Below are positions 33,361 to 42,445 of a stretch of 64,000 nucleotides of DNA, in pieces. The position numbers and the translations under genes were made by a program. The notes beneath the pieces are model-generated. The model had not been told where the DNA came from and searched no databases. It saw only the letters and a list, made by a program, of their open reading frames with translations. The first letter of the stretch is position 1, and each line of letters starts with the position of its first letter. Source of the DNA: JACKEQ01 sp041389565 (lineage in GTDB: Bacteria > Myxococcota_A > UBA796 > GCA-2862545); the NCBI GenBank assembly GCA_041389565.1, contig JAWKRP010000005.1, forward strand, positions 1 through 64,000, in the 5' to 3' direction.

Positions 33361-33410
33361 CCGCTGACCGGTGGCGTGCACCGCTGACCGGTCGGACGAC
33401 CGCTGGGAGA
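33361..33410 (-). promoter_or_regulatory. Tandem direct repeats upstream of the LytTR operon
   Basis: CCGCTGACCGGT occurs exactly at 33361-33372 and 33381-33392 (20 bases start to start), and a third partial copy CCGCTGGGAG starts at 33400. Spacing near 20-21 bases is what LytTR regulators prefer. The array lies 60-110 bases upstream of the operon's first ATG (33301). Confidence 0.5.
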
Positions 33411-33432
33411 CCGCCCGACCCGTCGCGAGCGG

Positions 33433-35052
33433 TCAGGCCCGGGCCAGGATCGCCTCGAAGTCGGTGCCGGCGGGCAGGTTCCCGTACATCAGGCCCCCGT
33501 CGTCGAGCCGCGCGGCGAGGAAGGCCTCGGACACCCCCGTCGGTGCGTGGTCGATCAGGAGGCCCGCCTGCAGCGCGAGGGCCATGCGCTCCACGACGCG
33601 ACGTGCGCGCACCTCGAGGGTGCCGGGGTCGGCGAGCTCGCGCTGGATGGCTCCGAGGAGCCGGTCGAGACGGGCGTCCTTGCCCTGGTGCCCCACGAGC
33701 TCCGCCTGGACGGCCGCGAGCGAGCCCGGCGACCGCTGCATCGCGCGCAGCACGTCGAGGCACTGCACGTTGCCCGAGCCCTCCCAGATGGAGCCGAGCG
33801 GGGCCTCCCGGTAGAGCTGTGCGAGCGGGAAGTCCTCGACGTAGCCGTTGCCCCCGTGGCACTCGAGGCACTCCGCCGTGAACCCGATGACCCGCTTCGC
33901 GAGCCAGTACTTCGTGATCGGCATCGCGGCGCGCGCGAACGCGGCCTCCTCGAGGTTCGTCTCGGAGCGGTCGAACGCCGCTGCGAGTCGGAGCGCCAGC
34001 GCGGTGGCGGCCTCCACCTCGAGGGCGAGGTCGGCGAGCACGTTCTGCATGAGCGGCTGGTCGATGAGCTTCTTCCCGAACGCCGCGCGGTGACGGGCGT
34101 GGTGCAGCGCGAGGCGATGCCCCTGCCGCATGAGGCCGGCAGCCCCCACCGCCACGTCGAGGCGGGTCTGCGCGACCATCTCGATGATGGTCGGGACCCC
34201 CCGACCCGGCACGCCCACCCGCTGGGCCCACGTGCCGCGGTACTCGATCTCGGAGCTCGCGTTGCTCCAGTTCCCGACCTTGTCCTTCAGGCGCTGGATG
34301 AAGAACGGGTTCCGCGAGCCGTCGGGGCGGATGCGCGGCACGAGGAAGCACGTGAGCCCCTCGGGACCCTGCGCGAGCGTGAGGAACGCGTCGGACATCG
34401 GCGCCGAGCAGAACCACTTGTGGCCCCACAGCTCGAAGGCCCCGTCTGCAGCGGGCTTCGCGACCGTGGTGTTCGCGCGCACGTCGCTGCCGCCCTGCTT
34501 CTCGGTCATGGCCATGCCGAAGGTGACGCCCTTCTTCTGGCCCGCGGGCGCGAGCGGAGCGTCGTACGCGTTCTTCAGGATCTGCGGGACCCAGGCCTCA
34601 GCGACCTCCGGAGAGTGCGCGAGGGACGGCACGACCGCGTGCGTCATGGTCATCGGGCACGCCACGCCCGCCTCGAGCTGCACGTAGAGGTAGTGCATCG
34701 CGGACCGCGCCACGAACGCACCCTCCCGGCCCCGGTTCACCCACGACAGGCTGTGCACGCCGTGTTCCTTCCCGATGGACATGAGCTGGTGGTACGCCGG
34801 GTGGAACTCGACCTCGTCGATCCGGTGACCGAAGCGGTCGAAGGTGCGCAGCACGGGCTTGTTGCGGTTCGCCTGCCGCGACAGCTCGGCGCCCTCGTGG
34901 GAGAGCGCGACCGTGCCGAGCGACGACAGGGTGTCGGTGGCCCAGCCGCCGCCGTACCGCGTGACCGCTTCGACCAGCGGGACATCGGTGGCGTACCCGT
35001 CGATCTCGGGCGGGAGCACGGACTGGTTGAGGACCTCGTGGGTGTGGATCAT
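33433..35052 (-). CDS. aidB: AidB-type acyl-CoA dehydrogenase family protein
   Basis: 539 aa, essentially the length of E. coli AidB (541), and similar along its whole length: THEVLNQSVLPP, YGGGWATDTLSSLG, EAGVACPMTMTHAVVPSL, GMAMTEKQGGSDVRANTT, GHKWFCSAPMSDAFL, RLKDKVGNWSNASSEIEY, LYREAPLGSIWEGSGN. AidB is a flavoprotein of the acyl-CoA dehydrogenase fold that binds DNA and is induced by alkylation damage in E. coli; its in vivo enzyme activity is unsettled. Here it is translationally coupled to a TetR regulator (ATGA, 35049-35052), a context more like lipid or acyl-CoA control than the Ada response (inference). Confidence 0.93.
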   Translation of the reverse strand: MIHTHEVLNQSVLPPEIDGYATDVPLVEAVTRYGGGWATDTLSSLGTVALSHEGAELSRQANRNKPVLRTFDRFGHRIDEVEFHPAYHQLMSIGKEHGVHSLSWVNRGREGAFVARSAMHYLYVQLEAGVACPMTMTHAVVPSLAHSPEVAEAWVPQILKNAYDAPLAPAGQKKGVTFGMAMTEKQGGSDVRANTTVAKPAADGAFELWGHKWFCSAPMSDAFLTLAQGPEGLTCFLVPRIRPDGSRNPFFIQRLKDKVGNWSNASSEIEYRGTWAQRVGVPGRGVPTIIEMVAQTRLDVAVGAAGLMRQGHRLALHHARHRAAFGKKLIDQPLMQNVLADLALEVEAATALALRLAAAFDRSETNLEEAAFARAAMPITKYWLAKRVIGFTAECLECHGGNGYVEDFPLAQLYREAPLGSIWEGSGNVQCLDVLRAMQRSPGSLAAVQAELVGHQGKDARLDRLLGAIQRELADPGTLEVRARRVVERMALALQAGLLIDHAPTGVSEAFLAARLDDGGLMYGNLPAGTDFEAILARA

Positions 35053-35657
35053 GGCGGAGCTCCGAGGGCTGCGAGACAGAAACGAACGATGGAGACGGTG
35101 GGATCGCGGCCGGACGCCCCGTCGGGCACGCCCACGACGGGTCCGAGCACGGCTTCGGCGAGCGCCCCGACCACACAGGCCGCGCTCACCTCGGCGTCTT
35201 GTGCGGGGAGCTCACCGGTCGTGATGCCCTCGCGCAGCGTGTCGGCGATCACCGCGGCGTACGCGGCCCGATAGACCAGGCGGGCCTCTTCGACGGCGGG
35301 ATCGACGGGCTCGGTGAGCAGGGCCCTCGCGAGCACGCGGCCCCGCTGGGCTCGCTCGCACCACGTGCGCGTGGCGGCCGCCAGGCGCTCGACGACCGGA
35401 CCGGGCTGCTCGAGCACCTGGCGCATGAGGTCGACCTCGCGCTGGCTCGCGACCGCGAACACCTCCGCGCAGAGCGCGCCCTTGTTCGGGAAGTGCCCGT
35501 AGATCGTGCCCGTGGCGACGCCCGCACGCTCGGCGAGCCGCGCGACCTGGAGCCCGGCGAACCCCTCGGTGGCGACGAGCTGGCGGCCCTCGCGGAGCAG
35601 CGCTTCACGCACGCCCGCGAGGTGCTCTCGCACCCGCTCGGTCTTCCGGTACGCCAT
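35049..35657 (-). CDS. TetR/AcrR-family transcriptional regulator
   Basis: 202 aa. N-terminal helix-turn-helix: REALLREGRQLVATEGFAGLQVARLAERAGVATGTIYGHFPNKGALCAEVF, with the family-typical TGTIYGHFPNK recognition helix region (shown here as sub-motifs VARLAERAGVA and TGTIYGHFPNK). The C-terminal ligand-binding part (~70-200) is all-helical. ATG 35657 lies 7 bases from a palindromic operator (35664-35694), so it probably represses itself and the coupled acyl-CoA dehydrogenase gene. An acyl-CoA or fatty-acid ligand would fit the partner but is inference. Confidence 0.93.
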   Translation of the reverse strand: MAYRKTERVREHLAGVREALLREGRQLVATEGFAGLQVARLAERAGVATGTIYGHFPNKGALCAEVFAVASQREVDLMRQVLEQPGPVVERLAAATRTWCERAQRGRVLARALLTEPVDPAVEEARLVYRAAYAAVIADTLREGITTGELPAQDAEVSAACVVGALAEAVLGPVVGVPDGASGRDPTVSIVRFCLAALGAPP

Positions 35658-35663
35658 CGTCCA

Positions 35664-35694
35664 CCAAGGTGTGAATCCACATTCACATCTTTGG
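35664..35694. promoter_or_regulatory. TetR operator palindrome
   Basis: TGTGAAT (35670-35676), four-base centre CCAC, ATTCACA (35681-35687): a perfect inverted repeat, with outer CCAA/TTGG arms extending it (one base offset). It lies 7 bases upstream of the TetR start codon, so bound protein would block transcription or initiation. TGAAT-type half-sites are known for FadR-like TetR proteins. Confidence 0.7.
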
Positions 35695-35729
35695 ACACAC
35701 GACGCAAGGCCACGTCTGGACGACCTCGA

Positions 35730-36740
35730 TCACTTCCCGACGATGAAGTGCACCCGGCGGTTCTTCGCGTGGGCAGCCGCCGTGTGGCCGCGCTCCGCAG
35801 GCTCCTTCTCGCCGCGCCCGATGGTCTGGACGCGGTCGGCCTGGACGCCCGCTGCGATCAGGGCGTCGGCGACGGCATCGGCGCGCCGCTCCGACAGCTC
35901 GTCGTTGTACGGGCCCCACGCGCGCTCGTCGGCGTGGCCCTCGACCGTGACCCGGGAGTACTCGGTGTGCTGGTTGAGGTACGCAGCGACCGTCTTCACC
36001 GTCGCCATCCCCGCGTCGTCGAGCGTGTCGGCGTCGTCTCCGAAGTACACGGTGTCGGCCAGCATGCGACCGCCGTTCGCATCGCGCCCCCCGGGCACGG
36101 GCATGTCGACGAACACCTCGCTCGGCGTGTCGCCCACGACGATCTCCATGCGGTTCCGGCTGCCGTCGGGCGTGCGGACGAGCACGGTGTGCGTGCCCCG
36201 CCCGAGCAGGAGCTTGCCGAACCCGGCCGCGAGCTCGGTGTCTTCGGCGGGCGAGCAGCCGGCGGGCTCCGACCCGAGCCACGTGATCTTCGCGTTGCGT
36301 GGGGTCTCGCCGAGCGAGTCGCGCACCACGAACGTGACCTCGCTGAACAGGGCGGGCTGGAGCTTGAGCCGCACCTTCCGGTGCACGGGCTCGATGACGA
36401 GGCGCGTCTGGGCCGCCTGGCAGCCGAGCGCGACCACTGCGGTGACCTCGGTGCCCGGCACCAGATCGTCGACCCGCACCTGGTTCGTTCCGACCTTGCG
36501 GAAGCCCGGCCCTTCGATCACCACCTTCGCATTCTCTTCGATCATCGTGCCGAACGAGCCGGCCACGGTGATCCCGGAGAGGCTGTCGGGGCACCCGTCG
36601 TCGTCGAGGTAGCCGTTGCGGGTCTCGGGGATGCGCACACACGCGTCGTCGCGGTCGCGCACGCCGTCGTCGTCGGCATCGTACGAGCCCCAGAGGTTGC
36701 GCGCCTGGGCGGTGGCGAGGAGGACGAGCAGGATCGACAT
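35730..36740 (-). CDS. OmpA-family protein with calcium-binding-like N-terminal repeat
   Basis: 336 aa from ATG 36740, giving signal peptide MSILLVLLATAQARN. Residues ~17-55 have thrombospondin type 3-like Asp repeats (YDADDDGVRDRDDACV, GYLDDDGCPD). The middle (~60-225) is beta-rich, with two segments on post-translational-like carboxypeptidase-regulatory pattern. The C-terminal OmpA domain (~235-336) has VTVEGHADERAWGPYNDELSERR, the peptidoglycan-binding motif with Asp and Arg for meso-diaminopimelate. It should tie the outer envelope to peptidoglycan. No good Shine-Dalgarno is seen. Gene stands alone, 80 bases from the divergent gene at 36821. Confidence 0.92.
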   Translation of the reverse strand: MSILLVLLATAQARNLWGSYDADDDGVRDRDDACVRIPETRNGYLDDDGCPDSLSGITVAGSFGTMIEENAKVVIEGPGFRKVGTNQVRVDDLVPGTEVTAVVALGCQAAQTRLVIEPVHRKVRLKLQPALFSEVTFVVRDSLGETPRNAKITWLGSEPAGCSPAEDTELAAGFGKLLLGRGTHTVLVRTPDGSRNRMEIVVGDTPSEVFVDMPVPGGRDANGGRMLADTVYFGDDADTLDDAGMATVKTVAAYLNQHTEYSRVTVEGHADERAWGPYNDELSERRADAVADALIAAGVQADRVQTIGRGEKEPAERGHTAAAHAKNRRVHFIVGK

Positions 36741-36808
36741 CGAGGGACATCCGGAGTCAGCAGAGCCGTTGATGTATGCGAGGGCCCCCCTCGAAAGCAA
36801 GCCCGCGC

Positions 36809-36814
36809 TACGAT
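36809..36814 (+). promoter_or_regulatory. Candidate -10 element for a leaderless transcript
   Basis: TACGAT ends 6 bases before ATG 36821 and no Shine-Dalgarno lies between. Same geometry as at 10386-10391 and 42434-42439. Confidence 0.4.
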
Positions 36815-36820
36815 GCGCCC

Positions 36821-38091
<1,271 letters not shown>

Positions 38092-38095
<4 letters not shown>

Positions 38096-38961
38096 GCGCT
38101 CCCGAGACGTCCGGGAGCTCCGGCCCGTGGCTGATGATCGCTGCGTCCGCGGCGTTCACCGTGATGATCTCGTGCGTGAAGGTGGCGGGGACCTGGGGGT
38201 TCCCGAGCGCCGAGCTGATGGTGTGGCGCGCGCTGCCCGCGGTTCCTGCGCTCTTCCTCCTGTCCGGGCTGGACTGGCGCGTGCAGCGGCCCGGCCTGCT
38301 CCTCGTGCGGTGCGTGTTCGGGTTCTGCGCGATGTTCTGCTTCTTCTCGTCGACCTCGGGGCTCGGGATCGGCGAGCTGTCGGTGCTCACGAAGCTCCAG
38401 CCGCTGTTCGTCGCCGTGATCGCGCCGCTCGCGCTCGGGAGCGCGGAGAAGCCCGGCCGCACGGTGTGGGTGGCGCTCGCGCTCGGGATGGCCGGCACCA
38501 CCGCGCTCGTGTGGCCGTTCCTCGGCGAGGCGCCGCTCAAGATGGCCGGAGCCGCGTTCGGCCTCGGTGCCGCCGTGTTCTCCGCGCTCGCCCACACGTC
38601 GCTGCGCGCGCTCGGGGCCACGGAGCGTCCAGCGGCCGTCGTGTTCTGGTTCCAGCTCGCCGTAGGTGCCGGCGCGATCACGGCGGTGGCGCTGGGCTCC
38701 GAGGCGGTCCACCCTCCATCGGCGACGCAGGTGCCGGTCCTGCTGACCATCGCGCTGTGTGCGCTGCTCGGGCAGCTGTGGATGACGCGCGCCTACCAGG
38801 TCGACCGCGCCGCGCGGGTGGCCGCCGCGAGCTACGTCTCGCCCCTCATGGGGTTCGTGGTGGACGCCCTGTTCTTCGGAACCGTGCCGTCTGGATGGGC
38901 TGCGCTGGGCGCACTGCTCGTGTTCGCCGCGGGTGGCGTACTGTTGGGCGCGAGACCATGA
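38092..38961 (+). CDS. EamA/DMT-superfamily transporter
   Basis: 289 aa from GTG 38092, overlapping the upstream stop (GTGA). Two repeats of five hydrophobic helices make the ten-helix EamA fold; SELMVWRALPAVPALFLL in the first half and LLTIALCALLGQLWMTRAYQVDRAARVAAASYVSPL in the second (shown as parts TRAYQVDRA and ASYVSPLMGFVVD) carry the family pattern of small residues before a final helix pair. These carriers export amino acids, nucleotides or drugs; the substrate is unknown. Translational coupling to a MYXO-CTERM protein gene is probably only operonic packing. The mutarotase gene follows after 10 bases. Confidence 0.92.
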
Positions 38962-38971
38962 GGGAGCGCGA

Positions 38972-39760
38972 ATGACCGAGGTGTTCGAGCTGCGGGACGA
39001 CCGCGCGACCGTCCGCGTCCACCGCATCGGCGCCACCGTGCTGTCGTACGTCGAAGACGGCGACGAGCTGCTGTGGGTCAGCCCGAACGCGGTGTACGCC
39101 CCCGGAACGGCCATCCGTGGCGGCATTCCCGTGTGCTGGCCGTGGTTCGCCGGGGACCGGCCCGGTCCCGCGCACGGCATCGCGCGCACCCGCGAGTGGG
39201 CGCTCGTCGACGGTCCGCCCGACGCGCTGACCTTCGAGCTCACCGACATGTCGGCCCGTGCCGGCGACGTCTGGCCGCACCCGTTCCGCATGGGGCTCAC
39301 CGTGGCGCTCGGCGACGCCCTCACCGTCACGCTGCGCTACGAGAACCGCGCCGACACCCCGGTCGACTGCACGGGGGCCCTACACTCGTACCTCCGCGTG
39401 TCCGACCTCGCGAACGCCCGTGTCCACGGCCTCGACGGGGCCCCGTACCTCGACAAGGTGCTCGGAGCCGAGGCGATCCAGCGGGGTCCGCTCGCGATCG
39501 ACCGGGAGATCGACCGCATCCATCGCACGCGCGCGCGGGTCCACCTCGAAGACGGCCCCCGACGGGTCCGCGTGGATCGGTCCAGCGGAACGGCCGTCGT
39601 GTGGAACCCGGGGCCCGCCGCCGCCGCGAAGCCGGACCTCGGTCCGGGCACCCACCTCCAGTTCGTCTGCATCGAAGCCGCCGTCACGGGCGGGGAGGTC
39701 GCTCACGTGCCTCCCGGAGACGCATTCGAGCTCGTGACCCGCATCACCGCCAGGGGTTAG
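38972..39760 (+). CDS. D-hexose-6-phosphate mutarotase (YeaD-like aldose epimerase family)
   Basis: 262 aa. GGGAG precedes ATG 38972. Beta-sandwich of the galactose mutarotase superfamily: AIRGGIPVCWPWFAG (the GGIPVCWPWFG-like signature of the YeaD group), AHGIARTREW, an active-site His in ALHSYLRVSD and the C-terminal CIEAAV. It would interconvert alpha and beta anomers of hexose 6-phosphates in the cytoplasm. It sits between EamA and an M3 peptidase on the same strand. Confidence 0.94.
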   Translation: MTEVFELRDDRATVRVHRIGATVLSYVEDGDELLWVSPNAVYAPGTAIRGGIPVCWPWFAGDRPGPAHGIARTREWALVDGPPDALTFELTDMSARAGDVWPHPFRMGLTVALGDALTVTLRYENRADTPVDCTGALHSYLRVSDLANARVHGLDGAPYLDKVLGAEAIQRGPLAIDREIDRIHRTRARVHLEDGPRRVRVDRSSGTAVVWNPGPAAAAKPDLGPGTHLQFVCIEAAVTGGEVAHVPPGDAFELVTRITARG

Positions 39761-39768
39761 AGGCCGAC

Positions 39769-41559
39769 ATGACCGACACCGACACCGATCTGAACGCCTC
39801 CGACGTCCTGTGGGACCTCGAGCCCCTCCTCGACGGGCACACCACCGACGAGCTGGTCGAGCGTGCCGAGGCCCTCGCCGCCGGGCTCGCCCGCCATCGC
39901 GGAGCCCTCGGAGACCTCGATGCACCCGGCCTCGCCGCCGTGTTCCACACCCTCGAGGACATCCACGACCTGCTGCTGCGCGCCGGGTCGTACGCGAACC
40001 TCCACTACGCCACCGACACGTCGAGCCCCGAGAACGGGCGGCGCATGCAGTCGTTCGACGAGCGGTCGACCGGGATCTCGAAAGACCTCATCTTCCTCGA
40101 GCTCGAGTGGGCCGCGCTCGACGACGAGGTCGCGGAGACCCTCCTCGCCCACGAGTCGCTCGCGTTCTGCCGCCACTGGCTGCGCTCCGTGCGTCGCTAC
40201 CGTCCGCACCTGCTGTCGGAGCCCGAGGAGCGCCTCGTCGCCGACAAGGATCTCACGGGGTCGCGGGCCTTCGGGCGCCTGTTCGACGACCTGACGGCCG
40301 CCATCAGCGTGGATCTGCCCGACGGCGCGGTGCCGCTCGAGGTCGCGCTGTCGAAGATGATGCATCCGATGCGCCAGATCCGCGACGAAGCCGCGGACGG
40401 CATCGCGGCCGCGCTGCAGCCGGGGCTGCGCACGCGCGCGTTCATCTTCAACACCCTCCTGGCCGACAAGGCCACCGACGACCGCAACCGGAAGTACCCC
40501 ACGTGGCTGTCGTCGCGGAACCTCGCCAACGAGGCGACCGACGCGTCCGTGCAGGCCCTGCTCGACGCCGTGTCGAACCGCTACTCGCTGCCGCAGCGCT
40601 GGTACCGCCTGAAGGCGAAGCTGCTCGGGCTCGACTCGCTGGCCGAGCACGACCGCTACGCGCCGCTCGCCAGCGTCGAGACCCCGGTGGGCTGGGCCGA
40701 GGGCAAGCAGCTCGTGCTGGATGCGTACGGGAGCTTCTCGCCGGAGCTCGCGGAGACCGTGAAGCGGTTCTTCGACGAGGGGTGGATCCACGCGCCCGTG
40801 CAGGCGGGCAAGATGGGGGGCGCGTTCTGTGCCTACGGGAGCCCGCGCCACCATCCGTACGTGATGCTGAACTGGACGGGCACCGCCAACGACGTGCTGG
40901 TGCTGGCCCACGAGCTCGGGCACGGCCTGCACGGCCACCTGGCCCGGGGTCAGGGCGTGTTCCAGCAGTCCACGCCGCTCACGCTCGCCGAGACGGCCTC
41001 GGTGTTCGGCGAGACCGTCACGTTCGCATCGCTGATGCGTGCGGTCGATGGCGACGAAGCGCGCCTGGCCCTGCTCGCCCAGAACATCGAAGGGAACATG
41101 GCGACGGTGTTCCGCCAGGCGTCGATGAGCCGCTTCGAAGACCGCGTGCATCGCGAGCGGCGCGCTCAGGGCGAGCTGTCGATCGAGCAGATCGACCAGG
41201 CGTGGCTCGACACGCAGCGCGACATGTACGGCGACAGCGTGCAGCTGGGCGACCGCTACCGCTCGTGGTGGTCGTACATCCCGCACTTCTTCCAGATGCC
41301 CGGCTACGTCTACGCGTATGCCTACGGGCAGCTGCTCGCGCTCTCGGTGTACCGCCAGTACGTCGAGCGGGGCCCGGCGTTCGTGCCCGACTACCTGAAG
41401 ATGCTGGCAGCAGGCGGTTCCATGCCGCCCGCCGAGATCACCCGTCTGGTCGGGTGCGATCTCGAAGACCCCGGCTTCTGGGACGCCGGGCTCGACCTCA
41501 TCGCGGCCCAGGTCGAAGAAGCCGAGCGCCTCGCGAAGCGGATGGGTCGCATCCCGTGA
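39769..41559 (+). CDS. M3-family oligopeptidase (oligoendopeptidase F-like)
   Basis: 596 aa from ATG 39769 behind GAGG, 8 bases after the mutarotase stop. All-helical M3 metallopeptidase: zinc motif H381-E382-L-G-H385 within LAHELGHGLHGHL, third ligand E408 in LTLAETASVFGE, and the conserved C-terminal MPGYVYAYAYGQLLAL. Length and motifs match the PepF/M3B group, cytoplasmic enzymes that hydrolyse peptides of about 7-17 residues. No signal peptide. Likely housekeeping peptide turnover. Confidence 0.96.
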   Translation: MTDTDTDLNASDVLWDLEPLLDGHTTDELVERAEALAAGLARHRGALGDLDAPGLAAVFHTLEDIHDLLLRAGSYANLHYATDTSSPENGRRMQSFDERSTGISKDLIFLELEWAALDDEVAETLLAHESLAFCRHWLRSVRRYRPHLLSEPEERLVADKDLTGSRAFGRLFDDLTAAISVDLPDGAVPLEVALSKMMHPMRQIRDEAADGIAAALQPGLRTRAFIFNTLLADKATDDRNRKYPTWLSSRNLANEATDASVQALLDAVSNRYSLPQRWYRLKAKLLGLDSLAEHDRYAPLASVETPVGWAEGKQLVLDAYGSFSPELAETVKRFFDEGWIHAPVQAGKMGGAFCAYGSPRHHPYVMLNWTGTANDVLVLAHELGHGLHGHLARGQGVFQQSTPLTLAETASVFGETVTFASLMRAVDGDEARLALLAQNIEGNMATVFRQASMSRFEDRVHRERRAQGELSIEQIDQAWLDTQRDMYGDSVQLGDRYRSWWSYIPHFFQMPGYVYAYAYGQLLALSVYRQYVERGPAFVPDYLKMLAAGGSMPPAEITRLVGCDLEDPGFWDAGLDLIAAQVEEAERLAKRMGRIP

Positions 41560-41600
41560 CTGCGGTCTGCGGGCGCGCGGAGTAGCGGGTAAGGAACCCC

Positions 41601-42401
41601 ATGCACCTGCTGCTCCTCGCCGCATGTACGGGTCCGGTCGACACCGACCCGCTCCCCCTCGACACCTCGGAGGCCTTCGAGACCGACGTGTCCGTCGAGG
41701 AACCGTGGGTGCTCATCCCGGGCGGGACGTTCCTGATGGGGTCGGCCGGTCCGGACGCCGAGTACGACGAGCAGCCCCAGCACGAGGTCACCGTGGGGCG
41801 GTTCGCGATCCTGCGGCACGAGGTGCTGGTGAGCGACTACGCGGGCTGCGTGGCCGACGGGGTGTGCACGCTCCCCGACCCCGGCTGCTTCGACCCGTCC
41901 ACGCCGCCGAACACCCCGATGACGTGCATCGACTGGATCAAGGCGGCCGACGTGTGCTGGTGGCTCGGCGGACGCCTGCCGAGCGAGTCCGAGTGGGAGT
42001 TCGCGGCCACGTCACGCGGAACCGCCGACACCGAGTACCCCTGGGGTGACGAGCCGTACGACTGCACCCGGGCGAACACGGGTCTGGCGGAAGACGGCGG
42101 AGCCTCGTGCGGATCGGGCGAAGGGCCGTGGCTCCCGTGCACGCATCCGGCCGGCGACACCCCGCTCGGGCTCTGCGAGATGGGCGGAAACGTCTTCGAG
42201 TGGACCGCCGACTTCTACTGGGACGACTACACCGGGCACCCGACCGACGGGTCGGCCCGCACCGACATGCTGTTCGACTTCCGGGTGATGCGCGGCGGTG
42301 GTGTGGGGAGCATCGTGGAGCCGCGGGTGCGCGAGCGCACCTACCACCCGACCGACTTCTACTACGGCGGCATGGGCGCGCGCTGCGCGATGGACCTGTA
42401 G
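41601..42401 (+). CDS. Lipoprotein with formylglycine-generating-enzyme-like (SUMF1) domain
   Basis: 266 aa. AAGGA precedes the ATG. Signal MHLLLLAACTG, lipobox LAAC. After a short acidic linker, residues ~35-265 carry the FGE-sulfatase domain (PF03781): LIPGGTFLMGS, EVLVSDYAGC, GGRLPSESEWEFAA, YPWGDE, EMGGNVFEWTAD and VMRGGG. The six-plus cysteines suit a secreted protein. The catalytic Cys pair of true formylglycine-generating enzymes is not obviously present, so it is more likely a binding or structural member of the family, common in Myxococcota lipoproteins, than a sulfatase activator. Confidence 0.92.
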   Translation: MHLLLLAACTGPVDTDPLPLDTSEAFETDVSVEEPWVLIPGGTFLMGSAGPDAEYDEQPQHEVTVGRFAILRHEVLVSDYAGCVADGVCTLPDPGCFDPSTPPNTPMTCIDWIKAADVCWWLGGRLPSESEWEFAATSRGTADTEYPWGDEPYDCTRANTGLAEDGGASCGSGEGPWLPCTHPAGDTPLGLCEMGGNVFEWTADFYWDDYTGHPTDGSARTDMLFDFRVMRGGGVGSIVEPRVRERTYHPTDFYYGGMGARCAMDL

Positions 42402-42433
42402 GGCGAAGGCTGCACCGGCCGGGCGGTCTTGTG

Positions 42434-42439
42434 TATCGT
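42434..42439 (+). promoter_or_regulatory. Candidate -10 element for a leaderless transcript
   Basis: TATCGT ends 6 bases before ATG 42446, with no Shine-Dalgarno between. A TTGTG at 42429-42433 touches it. Third instance of this geometry in the window. Confidence 0.35.
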
Positions 42440-42445
42440 GCCCGC

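Noticed and set aside
41601..42401. Sulfatase-maturation gene
   Set aside because: Domain is FGE-like, but no sulfatase gene is near and the active-site Cys pair is not evident; called as a domain-only lipoprotein.
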